Shown: piece after piece, positions 45,397 to 54,183 of the stretch | Layout: each line of letters begins with the position of its first letter | Numbering within the stretch: the first letter of the stretch is position 1 | Assembly: GCA_023150835.1 (NCBI GenBank) | Contig: JAKLKB010000043.1 | Span: 9,422 to 73,421 of the forward strand | From: Myxococcota bacterium | GTDB lineage: Bacteria; Myxococcota_C; UBA6777 | Reading direction: 5' to 3' | DNA: 64,000 bases | The notes under the pieces: generated by a model | Told to the model about the DNA's origin: nothing | Database searches by the model: none | What the model saw: the letters and a program-made list of their open reading frames with translations, nothing else | Translations under genes and position numbers: made by a program

Positions 45397-47019
45397 CTAC
45401 ACAGATTTGGTTTTCCACAGGTAATAGTCGTAATCGCCTTCGTAGACGCGGAGTTCGTGGCGGTCGATCTCGAAGACGCGGGTAGCGAGGGAGCGCAAGA
45501 AGTGGCGGTCGTGGCTGACGAGGATCACAGTGCCAGTGAAGTGCTTGAGTGCTCCAAGCAGGATATCGCGGGACTGGATATCGAGGTGGTTGGTGGGTTC
45601 GTCGAGGATCAGAAAGTTCAGGGGTTTGGCCAAGAGGATCGCCAGAGCAACTCGACTTTTTTCACCGCCCGACAAGATCGAGATATTCTTTTCCACCTCG
45701 TCGCCTTGAAACAAAAAGGCGGCAGCAAGGTTGCGTACAACGCCGACATTCATCTCGGGCATGGCTTCTTGAAGCGTGTCGACGATGCTTTTGTTGGGGG
45801 AGAGCGTTTCCATCGCGTGTTGGCTAAAGTAGCCGACGTTAACGCCCGTCCCAAGGGTAAAGACGCCACTTGTCGCTTCAGTTTGGCCAGCGAGGATCTT
45901 GAGGAAAGTAGACTTTCCTGCGCCGTTGACACCGACCACAGCGATCTTGTCGCCGCGTCGGATCATGCCGCTTGCACCGCGAAAGACGAGTTTTTCGCCA
46001 CCTTGCATCAGCGGCCAGACCTTGGAGAGGTGGTCGAATTTGACGACTTCATCGCCGCTGCGCGGGGGGGGATTGAACTGAAAGCGCACAGTGCGTTGTT
46101 CTGCGGGGATCTCGATCCGTTCGATCTTGTCGATCTTTTTGATGCGGGATTGCACTTGGGCAGCATGAGAGGCTCGCGCCTTAAATCGCGCAATGAAGGC
46201 TTCCTCTTTGGCCAGTTTTTCTTGTTGGCGATTGAAGCTGGCGACCAAGTTTTCTTTGCGGATCTCGCGCTCACGTTCGTAAAAGTCGTAGTTTCCCGTG
46301 TAAGAAGTGACCGTCTGGTTTTCGATGGCGACGATGGTCTTGATCAGGCGATTCATAAATTCGCGGTCGTGGCTGGTCATCACCAACGCACCTTCGTAGG
46401 TATTGAGCAGCCAGTCTTCGAGCCAGATGATCGACTCGACATCCAAGTGGTTGGTGGGTTCATCCAAAAGCAACACATCGGGATTTTGAAGCAGCACCCG
46501 CGCCAAAGCGATGCGCATCTTCCATCCGCCGCTGAAAGACTCGACAGGTCGGTGATAATCGTCAGGGCCGATCCCCAGCCCTGTAAGAATCGTCTGTGCG
46601 CGCACTTCAAGGTCGTAGCCACCGCGCTTTTCGAATTGCTCCATCGCTTCGCCATAACGCTCCAACAATTTTTCCATCGCATCGGCATCCATCGGCTTGC
46701 TCATCGCGGCTTCCATCTGCGCGATCTCTTGGCCGAGGCGCACCACATCAGCAGAGACTGCCTTGACCTCTTCGAGCGCCGAACGACCGGCCATATCGCC
46801 CACGCTTTGCGAAAAGTAGCCGATCACAGTCTGTTTGGCGATGCTGACTTCGCCCTCATCGGGCGCTTCTTGTCCCACGATCAAGCGAAAGATCGTACTT
46901 TTTCCTGCGCCATTGGGTCCCACCAGACCGATCCGACTGTGCGGCAAGATCTGAAAGTTGGCCCCAGAAAACAACACTTGCGCCCCATGACGCACCGTCA
47001 CTTGATTGATGTGGATCAT
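45397..47019 (-). CDS. ABC-F family ATPase (ribosome-associated type)
   Basis: ATG 47019 with GGAG upstream is used instead of an earlier start at 47043. The 540-residue protein has two ATP-binding cassettes and no membrane segment. Walker A is GPNGAGKST and GVNGAGKST; the signatures are FSGGW and LSGGE; Walker B is LLLDEPTNHLD and LILDEPTNHLD. A charged linker (residues about 240-310, KLAKEEAFIARFKARASHAA) lies between the halves, like the P-site tRNA interaction motif of the family. ABC-F proteins act on the ribosome in translation control or antibiotic protection. The subgroup could not be fixed by eye. The gene stands alone between repeat blocks. Confidence 0.92.
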   Translation of the reverse strand: MIHINQVTVRHGAQVLFSGANFQILPHSRIGLVGPNGAGKSTIFRLIVGQEAPDEGEVSIAKQTVIGYFSQSVGDMAGRSALEEVKAVSADVVRLGQEIAQMEAAMSKPMDADAMEKLLERYGEAMEQFEKRGGYDLEVRAQTILTGLGIGPDDYHRPVESFSGGWKMRIALARVLLQNPDVLLLDEPTNHLDVESIIWLEDWLLNTYEGALVMTSHDREFMNRLIKTIVAIENQTVTSYTGNYDFYEREREIRKENLVASFNRQQEKLAKEEAFIARFKARASHAAQVQSRIKKIDKIERIEIPAEQRTVRFQFNPPPRSGDEVVKFDHLSKVWPLMQGGEKLVFRGASGMIRRGDKIAVVGVNGAGKSTFLKILAGQTEATSGVFTLGTGVNVGYFSQHAMETLSPNKSIVDTLQEAMPEMNVGVVRNLAAAFLFQGDEVEKNISILSGGEKSRVALAILLAKPLNFLILDEPTNHLDIQSRDILLGALKHFTGTVILVSHDRHFLRSLATRVFEIDRHELRVYEGDYDYYLWKTKSV

Positions 47020-47157
47020 CGAAATACTCCATCCATACGGCAAGATCGCGTTTCAACAACAACGCTTGTTCCCCAAAATCGCCGCATCATACAAATGCCC
47101 CCCCTGTATGACAAGCACAAAACGCCTTGGGTGCTTTTGATGGCGCGTAGGAGTTAC

Positions 47158-47297
47158 GCAGTCGGATGATCTTGTGGGGCGAGGTACCATACCCCGCCAT
47201 AGAACCCCCTTGACCCCGTGATGGGCGAAAAGCTCACCGTTTTTCAAGCCAACGACTCTGTCACTTGGACGGCCGCGAGCACGGGGGTTTTTTGGCC
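47158..47297 (+). repeat. Dispersed repeat family A, copy 10
   Basis: Plus-strand copy with a larger first-hairpin loop (GGGG...CCCC) and the conserved tail ending in GGGGGTTTTTTGGCCGA. It starts with CAGTCGGATGAT, a leader also seen before copy 1. Confidence 0.83.
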
Positions 47298-47320
47298 GAC
47301 TGCGCAAATCCTCTCCGCGT

Positions 47321-49270
47321 TTAGGGCGTTTCGATACCGGTGAAATCGCGGCAGATCCCCATCGCTTCGGTCACGATGTCATGTTGTTCGCGTGTCAGCG
47401 TGCGATAAAATCCATCGGAGGCGACACGATAGGCTTCTTCGGGAGTCATACCGATGGCTTCAAGCCGCGCAGCATCTTCGCGGATGGTCTGCTGGACGTG
47501 TTCGCGTAGCTGGGCTTTGGCGTGTTCACGATCGGATTGGCTGTCAAAGATGTTGCCGATAAAAGAAGCGATGGTTCCGCCGATCACAAGGGCCACTCCA
47601 AATGGAGCGCCCACGCCCGTTGCGATCATCGCGGCCCCCACAAGCGCCGCGCCATTGCCGATCACTTCGGCTGCGGCTCCTGCGTTGGGGTTGCTTTGAT
47701 AATCGCCGATGCTCATCGCAAAGCCCAAGCCAGCACCGAGCGGGCCAAGAACCTTGCTTGCGGTACTCGCAAACCCCGCAACAGTAGCGGCTGAGTTCAC
47801 AAACCGCCCAGAGTTGGCCAGATACGTCGCTGCGGCTCCCACGATATCTGCACCAGAAGCCGCTGTTTGGACCATGCTGGTGATCGCAGCGTCCCACTGG
47901 CCTTTTCCAACAGAGTCGATGGTTCCGGCGATGCCAAACACAAGGCCCGCAGACGCAAGCCCCACCCCCAGAGGCGTATTGCCGAGTTCACCAAGCGCCG
48001 CCGTCATCTCCGAAGGACTCAAGAACTGGCCTTGCGCCATCGGCGCAAAGATCGCATGGGCTTGTTGCAACGCCACCCCAAGACTGGTCGCCGCTGAGCC
48101 TGTTCCTGAGACAGTCTCCAACAACGACGGATTTTGCTGGAGTTGCTCGATCAGCGTCGTCATCTGTGCAGCCGCTGCGGCAGGATCTCCGCTCGCTAAT
48201 TGGAGATATTCGTTGGCCGCCGTCCCAAGGGCAGAACCAAGGATCTCCCCGTTGATCGAGGAAAGCTGATCGCGAAACACTTCGCGAAGGCGAGGATCGG
48301 CGTTGACGCTGTTGACCCATTGTGCTGTTTGTGCGCCAAAGCCGGGGGTCGAAGCAAGAGTCCGATATCCGTCCGCAATAAACGAAGCCATCTGTGGTTG
48401 AAACGTTGAATCCGACAGCATCGCTGTTTGGGCTTCGGAGAGCTCGCGTTGCAGGTTTCGGGCAGCTTGTTGTTGTGCATCGTAGAGAGGCTGATGTTCG
48501 CGACGGTATTGTTCGATATAGGCTTGTTGTTGGGTCGGCGTCAGATTGTTGCCAAACGAAGCGATATCACGGGCAAGATCAGCTTCTGCCTGTTTCACAG
48601 CGTCGTTGGCTGATTCGTAGCTCCGTTGCGCATTTTGCAATTCGTTGATGTGCTGCACATTCGCCGGAGGGCCCGGGACAACTGGCGTTGGTGGCGTGTT
48701 TGGTGGTGTGGTCGCAGGCGGTGTTGCCGTCGGCGGCGTAGTCGTCGTGGGTGGCGTCGTGGGTGGAGCTGTCGGTGTGGGTGGAGCTGTCGGTGTGGGT
48801 GGAGCCGTTGGTGTGGGTGGAGCCGTCGGTGTGGGTGGAGCCGTCGGTGTGGCCGTCGGTGTCGCGGTTGGTGTCGCGGTTGGTGTCGCGGTTGGTGTCG
48901 CGGTCGGTGTCGCGGTTGGTGTCGCGGTCGGTGTCGCGGTCGGTGTCGCGGTTGGTGTCGCGGTTGGTGTGGCCGTACTGGGTGCAGAAGTTTGGCGGGA
49001 TTGAAGGCTTTGGGAGAGCTGCTTCGAGAAAAATTGAGCGGTGTTTCGCACGTCACCAAGGCTGTGTTGTGCGGCTTTGCGCAGCCCACCGATCTGCTCG
49101 GAAGACAGGCTTTGGGACGAAGATGGGGGGGGATTTTGTTTGGCTTGTTGAGTGGCTTTCTGAGCTTCGGCAGCTTTTTGGGCTTCCGCAGCACGGCGAG
49201 CTTCGGCAGCTTTTTGGGCTTCCGCAGCACGGCGAGCTTCATCGGATCGAGAAGAAGAAACTTTTGACAT
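47321..49270 (-). CDS. Large effector-like protein with coiled-coil start, TATP repeats and glycine-zipper C-terminus
   Basis: ATG 49270 follows GGAGG; the frame upstream of it to 49600 is merely a translated A repeat. The 649-residue product begins with Ser/Arg then Ala/Glu/Lys/Gln repeats (AAEAQKAAEARR), a coiled coil like that of the 925-residue protein at 1.7-4.5 kb. A linker of about eleven TATP and several TAPPTP units follows. A helical domain (residues about 230-400) leads to an Ala/Gly-rich hydrophobic region at about 480-600 (GLASAGLVFGIAGTIDSVG, LVGAAMIATGVGAPFGVALV). Such glycine-zipper stretches occur in pore-forming or membrane-translocating toxins. The C-terminus is charged and helical. 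There is no signal peptide. A toxin or effector role is inferred from this plan; no catalytic domain was seen and no immunity gene is obvious. Confidence 0.7.
   Translation of the reverse strand: MSKVSSSRSDEARRAAEAQKAAEARRAAEAQKAAEAQKATQQAKQNPPPSSSQSLSSEQIGGLRKAAQHSLGDVRNTAQFFSKQLSQSLQSRQTSAPSTATPTATPTATPTATPTATPTATPTATPTATPTATPTATPTATPTAPPTPTAPPTPTAPPTPTAPPTPTAPPTTPPTTTTPPTATPPATTPPNTPPTPVVPGPPANVQHINELQNAQRSYESANDAVKQAEADLARDIASFGNNLTPTQQQAYIEQYRREHQPLYDAQQQAARNLQRELSEAQTAMLSDSTFQPQMASFIADGYRTLASTPGFGAQTAQWVNSVNADPRLREVFRDQLSSINGEILGSALGTAANEYLQLASGDPAAAAAQMTTLIEQLQQNPSLLETVSGTGSAATSLGVALQQAHAIFAPMAQGQFLSPSEMTAALGELGNTPLGVGLASAGLVFGIAGTIDSVGKGQWDAAITSMVQTAASGADIVGAAATYLANSGRFVNSAATVAGFASTASKVLGPLGAGLGFAMSIGDYQSNPNAGAAAEVIGNGAALVGAAMIATGVGAPFGVALVIGGTIASFIGNIFDSQSDREHAKAQLREHVQQTIREDAARLEAIGMTPEEAYRVASDGFYRTLTREQHDIVTEAMGICRDFTGIETP
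48762..48975 (-). repeat. 12-bp and 18-bp tandem repeats encoding TATP and TAPPTP
   Basis: About eleven 12-bp units (ggtgtcgcggtt type) and about five 18-bp units (gtgggtggagccgtcggt type) are tandemly arranged within the effector-like gene. This is protein-coding repeat, not a CRISPR array. Confidence 0.93.
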
Positions 49271-49474
49271 AGCGAACCTCCAAAGAACGCAAAGAACCTG
49301 CCCGATATCGACAAGTTTTGCTTTGTTAGCGAAGCGATCATCAACACCAAAAAGGCGAATTGAACGAGCTTTGGATGAGAAGCTATCACGCCAAAAAGAT
49401 ATCAAACACACCTTTCGTTCAAGGCCAAAGCGACACCGAATCAAGAGAGAAGTAAATACAAGTTGACTTGTTAA

Positions 49475-49618
49475 CAAAAAACCCCGTGTTCGCGCCACTT
49501 CAAGCGGCAGCGCTATCGGTTTGAAAAACGCCTGTTCGCCCCGCCAATGCAGGGTCAAGGGAGCGCGCTCCCTTGTGGGGTGTGGGGTAAAACCCCACAA
49601 AAACCATCGAACTGTGCA
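49475..49618 (-). repeat. Dispersed repeat family A, copy 11
   Basis: The second hairpin is the most complete in the window, with arms CAAGGGAGCG and CGCTCCCTTG (10 pairs). The first is GTGGGGT-AAA-ACCCCAC. It lies upstream of the effector-like gene, between it and the convergent-side neighbour. Confidence 0.88.
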
Positions 49619-49642
49619 AGCCGTATCGGCTCCAAGAGCCGA

Positions 49643-50782
49643 TCACCCGATCCCAAAAGAGCGCATCAGCACCCAATAGAGGGCGATAGCAAGAACAACA
49701 GCGTTGAGGAAGCGTTGCCAGCGCCGTCCATCTTTGGCGAGCAGTAGGCGTTGCAACAGCGGAAAGGCGACCACTACGATCGCGATCTGGCCGATCTCGA
49801 CGCCTAGATTGAAAGAGAACAGGGCAGGCAAAAGCCCTTGGGCTTGGGGATGGATCTTGTCTCGCAGGACATAAGAAAAACCGAAGCCGTGGATCAAGCC
49901 GAACACAGCAGCCATCCACGCTCGAAGTTTCATGGAAGGCGCATCGCGCCAGATATTTTCTGCGGCGATTAGGGCGATAGAAAGAGCGATCACCACTTCG
50001 ACAGGGCGTTCGGGTAGTGCGAGGATTTGAAGGGCACTCAAGATCAACGTGACGCTGTGGCCAAGTGTAAAGGCCGTAATAATCCAGAGCAATTGACCAA
50101 GGCGAGCCACCGCAAACAACAAGACGATCAAAAACAAGACGTGATCGTAGCCGATCCAGATATGCCATATGCCTTCCCAAAGAAAGGCCCCGATCAAGGC
50201 ATGGCCTTGTGGAAGCGTGGATTTCGTCGGTGGGTGGGGCGATGTGGAGGTCGGAGTAGTTGTGGGCGGATCAAAGTGCAGCGTGTATGTTGGGAAAAAC
50301 TGGGAGATGACGGTGCGGCGGGCAGGTTTTCCATCGATCTCGATCTGGACGTAATGGCGATGGCCGCCCTGATCCTCAAGCAAGATCTTGTTTTCGATCA
50401 AGACCGAACCAAGGGGCTTTGTGCAAGCGCGCTTTTGGAAGAACAAGATCCGCCGCCCACCTTGTCCCCAACGCATCTGTTGTTCGTACACGCGGCACAA
50501 AGCGTCGTTGTTACTGATCAAGAGGCGACTTGCGAGATAACGCTCGATCGGATCACGCGCCGCCTCAAGCGATCGCAGCGGGACGCGCTTGGTTTGGGGA
50601 TCTTCGAGTTTGAGATAAGAGCCGACATCTTGGGCGCTCACCGAAAGTCCTACCGAGATATCCGCCTGAGCGGTGTCGATCTTGAGGCGCATCTGCCCGG
50701 GAGAAGTCATGTGTGCTTGCGCATCAGCGGCCCCTCCAAAGAAGACGAGCGCCCCGAGGACAAAAGAAAAAATCTTGATCAT
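49643..50782 (-). CDS. HupE/UreJ-family membrane protein
   Basis: ATG 50782 is chosen over a TTG at 50797. The 379-residue product has a signal peptide (MIKIFSFVLGALVFFGGAADA), then an extracytoplasmic domain (residues 25-190) rich in beta strand. The last half has six or seven membrane helices. The family signatures GYDHVLFLIVLL, FTLGHSVTL, FGLIHGFGFSYVL and FNLGVEIGQ place His and Glu residues in the membrane. Members are suspected metal (nickel or similar) permeases or accessory proteins, but function is not settled for this two-part form. It has no hydrogenase or urease genes beside it, so its substrate is open. Confidence 0.83.
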   Translation of the reverse strand: MIKIFSFVLGALVFFGGAADAQAHMTSPGQMRLKIDTAQADISVGLSVSAQDVGSYLKLEDPQTKRVPLRSLEAARDPIERYLASRLLISNNDALCRVYEQQMRWGQGGRRILFFQKRACTKPLGSVLIENKILLEDQGGHRHYVQIEIDGKPARRTVISQFFPTYTLHFDPPTTTPTSTSPHPPTKSTLPQGHALIGAFLWEGIWHIWIGYDHVLFLIVLLFAVARLGQLLWIITAFTLGHSVTLILSALQILALPERPVEVVIALSIALIAAENIWRDAPSMKLRAWMAAVFGLIHGFGFSYVLRDKIHPQAQGLLPALFSFNLGVEIGQIAIVVVAFPLLQRLLLAKDGRRWQRFLNAVVLAIALYWVLMRSFGIG

Positions 50783-50938
50783 GTAGAACTCACGCAATTG
50801 GTTTGTTGGATGGGGCGCTGCCCCATACGCGCCTTGTTAAGGTGGAAACCTCGTAGAGTCGGTCTTGATCGCCTTTTTTTTTGTTCTCCCCCCCTCAATC
50901 CCCCCGTGAACGGGGGGAAGTTGGAACGGGCAGCGTCT

Positions 50939-51077
50939 GCATTTCGTGCATACAGCGTGCGTCATGAAAAAACAAAATCCCCGATGCTTCCGACTTTCGC
51001 TCCCTCCCCTGTTCACGGCGACTTTCGCTCCCTCCCCTGTTCACGGGGGAGGGCGGGGTGGGGGGCTTTCCTCCGCT
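50939..51077 (+). repeat. Dispersed repeat family C, copy 1
   Basis: It starts gcatttcgtgcatacagcg and includes two copies of the phrase gactttcgctccctcccctg and a gggggagggcggggtgggg run. The sequence recurs inverted at the right end of the window. A fragment of another C copy (tggggcgctgccccatacg) lies at 50811-50845. Confidence 0.85.
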
Positions 51078-51218
51078 TCACCCAACGCCTATGGGGCGCT
51101 GCCCCAAACCCCGCAAGGGAGCGCGGCTCCCTTAACCCCGTGTTGGCGAAGAGAACACTGTTTTTCACACCAACGACTCTCTCGCTTGATGCCACACGAA
51201 CGCGGGTCTTTTTTTGCA
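51078..51218 (+). repeat. Dispersed repeat family A, copy 12
   Basis: First hairpin is TGGGGC-GCT-GCCCCA; second has arms AAGGGAGC and GCTCCCTT. It is fused to the end of a C element, showing that the families share the GGGGCGCTGCCCC piece. Confidence 0.85.
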
Positions 51219-51233
51219 ACGGCGTCACTCAAT

Positions 51234-52559
51234 TCACGGATGCCTTGGGAGGTAGGAGCGCGGGTTGATGGGGTGCTTGTGCAAAAAGAGTCCGAAGTGC
51301 AAGTGAGGCCCCGTGGAGCGGCCCGTCGATCCGATGCTGCCGATACGTTGTCCCGAAGAGACAGGATCTTTGGGCGTTGCAAGGATCTGCGAAAGATGGC
51401 AATACAACGTGCGATAACCACGCGCATGTTCGAGAAGAACCCCCATTCCACACGATCCCATCCATCCTGCGTGCAAGACGACTCCCTCCGCTGCCGCAAA
51501 GACCGGACTTCCAAACGGTGCCACGATATCGATGCCCTGATGAAAGCGCTGTTTCCGATGAAAAGGATCGCTGCGCAAACCAAAACCACTGCTGATCGCG
51601 CCACGTGCAGGCCAACGCAAAAACGAAGTCGGTTCTCGAAAGCGATCGAGGTCTCGCTCCGTAAAGACCAACGGTGGGCGTGTATCGCTGTCCAACGCAT
51701 CTCCTTTGGGCGCGTTGTGCATCGAAGAAGTCGTGGGCGCTGAAGATATCGCAGAGGCCGATGATGTCGATGGTTCAGGGGAGTTCATACGGTAGGTTTG
51801 GGTCAACAGCAAGGAGTTAGGGGGGGGGTGAGTTTGCGCGGTACGGGAGGGCGAGATCGTGCGAGAAGGCGTGAGCCTTGGAGGCGATGGGTGGTATCGA
51901 AGATCAAGAAGCATGATTGTGCGGACGATCCGCAACGAAAGAGATTCGGGGAAGCCTGAGAAGCGGTTGCGATCGCGATCTCCTTCGATCTCAAGCAGAT
52001 GTCGATAGGCTTGCCAAGCGGCTGCCGTCAGACAACGGCTCGGCTGTCCAAGGCTGTTAAGCAAAGAGAACCAGCGTTGTTGTCGCGCAGAAGGCGTATC
52101 GACGGCCAATAACGCACACACCCGCCGCTGAAGCCCAAGTAAAGCTGCTTTACAGATCTTCTCGTGTGCGTGGGCCTTCAAAACGATGCTCTTATCGGTT
52201 GTGTGGGTCTTATCGGTTGTATGGGTCTTATCGGTTGTGTGGATCTTGTCGGTTGTATGGGTCTTGTCGTTTGTGTGGATCTTGTCGTTTGTGTGGATCT
52301 TGTCGTTTGTGTGGGTCTTCAAAACCATGCGGCGACAGACAGCCGAAAGAGGATGAGCAGGAGACAGCGTTTGAGACGGAATAACCGAGGAAGAACGAGC
52401 GGCGGTGTGAGCGGATCGATCATGGGGATAGGCTTTTGTGGAGAGAAGCGGAGCGTTGGGGTGGATGGTGTGCGAAGGCGTACAAGCGGAAGATATCAAC
52501 GCGAAGAAGGCAAGGAAAAGAAAGGCAGGGGAGTTGAAAGAAAGGTGTGACACAAACAT
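51234..52559 (-). CDS. M23-family (LytM-like) peptidase lipoprotein
   Basis: The 441-residue product has a lipoprotein signal (FLFLAFFALISSAC) with Cys at about residue 26. A variable THTTDK/THTNDK repeat (18-bp units) and a Ser/Pro/Thr linker follow. The C-terminal 130 residues are an M23 domain: SSGFGLRSDPF, HQGIDIVAPFGSP with the first zinc ligands, and GPHLHFGLF with the HxH motif. M23 enzymes cut peptidoglycan cross-links, or act as regulators when residues are missing; here the metal ligands seem present. The linker suggests it reaches from the membrane into the wall. The start ATG 52559 has no clear ribosome binding site. Divergent from the XPB gene. Confidence 0.88.
   Translation of the reverse strand: MFVSHLSFNSPAFLFLAFFALISSACTPSHTIHPNAPLLSTKAYPHDRSAHTAARSSSVIPSQTLSPAHPLSAVCRRMVLKTHTNDKIHTNDKIHTNDKTHTTDKIHTTDKTHTTDKTHTTDKSIVLKAHAHEKICKAALLGLQRRVCALLAVDTPSARQQRWFSLLNSLGQPSRCLTAAAWQAYRHLLEIEGDRDRNRFSGFPESLSLRIVRTIMLLDLRYHPSPPRLTPSRTISPSRTAQTHPPPNSLLLTQTYRMNSPEPSTSSASAISSAPTTSSMHNAPKGDALDSDTRPPLVFTERDLDRFREPTSFLRWPARGAISSGFGLRSDPFHRKQRFHQGIDIVAPFGSPVFAAAEGVVLHAGWMGSCGMGVLLEHARGYRTLYCHLSQILATPKDPVSSGQRIGSIGSTGRSTGPHLHFGLFLHKHPINPRSYLPRHP
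52193..52318 (-). repeat. 18-bp tandem repeat encoding THTTDK units
   Basis: Seven units such as gtgtgggtcttatcggtt alternate slightly in sequence and encode a Thr/His/Lys/Asp stretch after the lipoprotein anchor of the M23 peptidase. Confidence 0.92.
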
Positions 52560-52646
52560 GGTGTATCCGTGTATGTTTGAAGAAACGCCAAGATGCAGAG
52601 TGTATCCGAGGGCAAAAGCGAAGACAAGAGAGGCAGAGAGGCAGAA

Positions 52647-54083
52647 ATGCAGGAGAGATCCAAGCAGAGCGGTTGGAAACTGTTATTTGATGGGGGGACG
52701 GTGATCTTGGAAGCCCCCAAGGATCTAGGGGGATCGCCACCACCGCCTGAGCTGCGGTACGACGAGCGGATCGGGTATTATCGGGCGCGGGGGATGGATT
52801 ATCGGCGGGTTCGGACATGGGTGCATCGGCTTGGCGTCGATTACACCGATGAAGCCGAACAATACAACCGATTGGAGTTAAAGCCACATTACAAGCGAGA
52901 GGCTCGGCCCTATCAGGCCGAAGGTATCGCTGCATGGAAGGCCGCAGGAAAGCGGGGATTGATCTTGTTGCCGACGGGGACAGGGAAATCCTTTGTGGCG
53001 GAGTTGGCGATGATGGAGACCCAACGTTCGACGTTGGTGGTGGCACCCACGATCGACTTAATGAACCAATGGTACGAGATCTTGTCCTCTTCTTTTCAGC
53101 GGAGTGTCGGGCTTTTGGGGGGAGGTTATCACGAGATCGAAGATATCACGGTGAGTACATACGACTCGGCTTATCTGCACATGGAACGGCTCGGAGGGCG
53201 TTTTGGGCTGTTGATCTTTGATGAAGTGCATCACTTGCCGGGGCCGAGTTATCTGTACGCAGCGGAATGTTGTATTGCGCCGTTTCGGCTCGGACTGACG
53301 GCGACACTCGAACGCCCCGATGGTCGGCATCAATTGTTGGATGAGGTCGTGGGTCCGATCGTGTATCATCGCTCGATTCGAGAGTTGGCGGGTGAGTACC
53401 TTGCGGAGTACGATGTGGAACAGATCACGGTGGAGCTCGATCCTGACGAGTTTATCGAGTACACCGAAGCGCGTGAAGTGTACCGAAGCTTCGTGAGAGA
53501 AAAAGGGATCCGATTTGGTGGTCCGCAAGGATGGGGACAGTTTGTGTTGGTGAGCAGCCGAAGCGCAGTGGGTCGGCGGGCAATGAAAGCCTACCAAACC
53601 GCCCGTCGATTGGCGCTTTCAGCGCCATCCAAGCTGCGCGATCTGGAGGGCTTGTTGCGGCGGCACAAAAAAGACCGTGTGATCATCTTTACAAATGACA
53701 ACGACTCGGTCTATCGGATTAGTCGGCGTTTTTTGATTCCTGCGATCACGCATCAAACCGATGCGAAGGAGCGCAAAGAGATCCTCAGCCGCTTTAATGA
53801 AGGGATCTACCCTTGCTTGGTGACTTCTCGCGTGTTGAACGAAGGCGTGAACGTGCCAGACGTGAACGTCGGGATCATCTTGAGCGGGACAGGAAGCGTG
53901 CGCGAACATGTGCAGCGGTTGGGGCGGATCTTGCGAAAGCAGCCCGACAAACGCGCAACCCTCTACGAGATCGTCACCGCCAACACCGTCGAGCAGTACG
54001 TCAGCGAACGGCGGCGCGAACACGACGCCTACCGCCGAGACGAAGAACAAGATCCCGAGCCTGAACCTGATATGCAGGACTGA
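52647..54083 (+). CDS. XPB/Rad25-like DNA helicase
   Basis: The 478-residue protein (from ATG 52647 behind AGAGAGG; an ATG at 52593 is also in frame) is a superfamily 2 helicase. It has Walker A LLPTGTGKS at about residue 107, DEVHH in motif II at about 190, LTATLERPDGR, motif IV-like VIIFTNDNDS, SRVLNEGVNVP and QRLGRILRK as motif VI. An N-terminal domain of about 85 residues precedes the helicase core. This is the pattern of archaeal and bacterial XPB, which unwinds DNA in nucleotide excision repair or related damage response. The next gene encodes the Bax1-type nuclease, its known partner in archaea, transcribed in the same direction with about a 100-bp gap. Confidence 0.9.
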   Translation: MQERSKQSGWKLLFDGGTVILEAPKDLGGSPPPPELRYDERIGYYRARGMDYRRVRTWVHRLGVDYTDEAEQYNRLELKPHYKREARPYQAEGIAAWKAAGKRGLILLPTGTGKSFVAELAMMETQRSTLVVAPTIDLMNQWYEILSSSFQRSVGLLGGGYHEIEDITVSTYDSAYLHMERLGGRFGLLIFDEVHHLPGPSYLYAAECCIAPFRLGLTATLERPDGRHQLLDEVVGPIVYHRSIRELAGEYLAEYDVEQITVELDPDEFIEYTEAREVYRSFVREKGIRFGGPQGWGQFVLVSSRSAVGRRAMKAYQTARRLALSAPSKLRDLEGLLRRHKKDRVIIFTNDNDSVYRISRRFLIPAITHQTDAKERKEILSRFNEGIYPCLVTSRVLNEGVNVPDVNVGIILSGTGSVREHVQRLGRILRKQPDKRATLYEIVTANTVEQYVSERRREHDAYRRDEEQDPEPEPDMQD

Positions 54084-54183
54084 GTGCAGATGCCGCAAAG
54101 AGCGAAGCACCGCCATTCGAAAGAGGTGAACAAGCCGATGGGAACGAAGCGAACAAGCCGATGAGATGGAGGAGAAAGAGCGG

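Noticed and set aside
45457-47169. A 570-residue open frame on the plus strand
   Set aside because: It is the antisense shadow of the clear ABC-F ATPase gene.
48762-48975. Possible CRISPR-like direct repeats
   Set aside because: Units are 12 and 18 bp, contiguous, in frame and lack spacers; they encode TATP and TAPPTP.
49270-49600. An N-terminal extension of the TATP-repeat protein
   Set aside because: The extension is the translation of a family A repeat plus intergenic sequence; GGAGG before ATG 49270 marks the real start.
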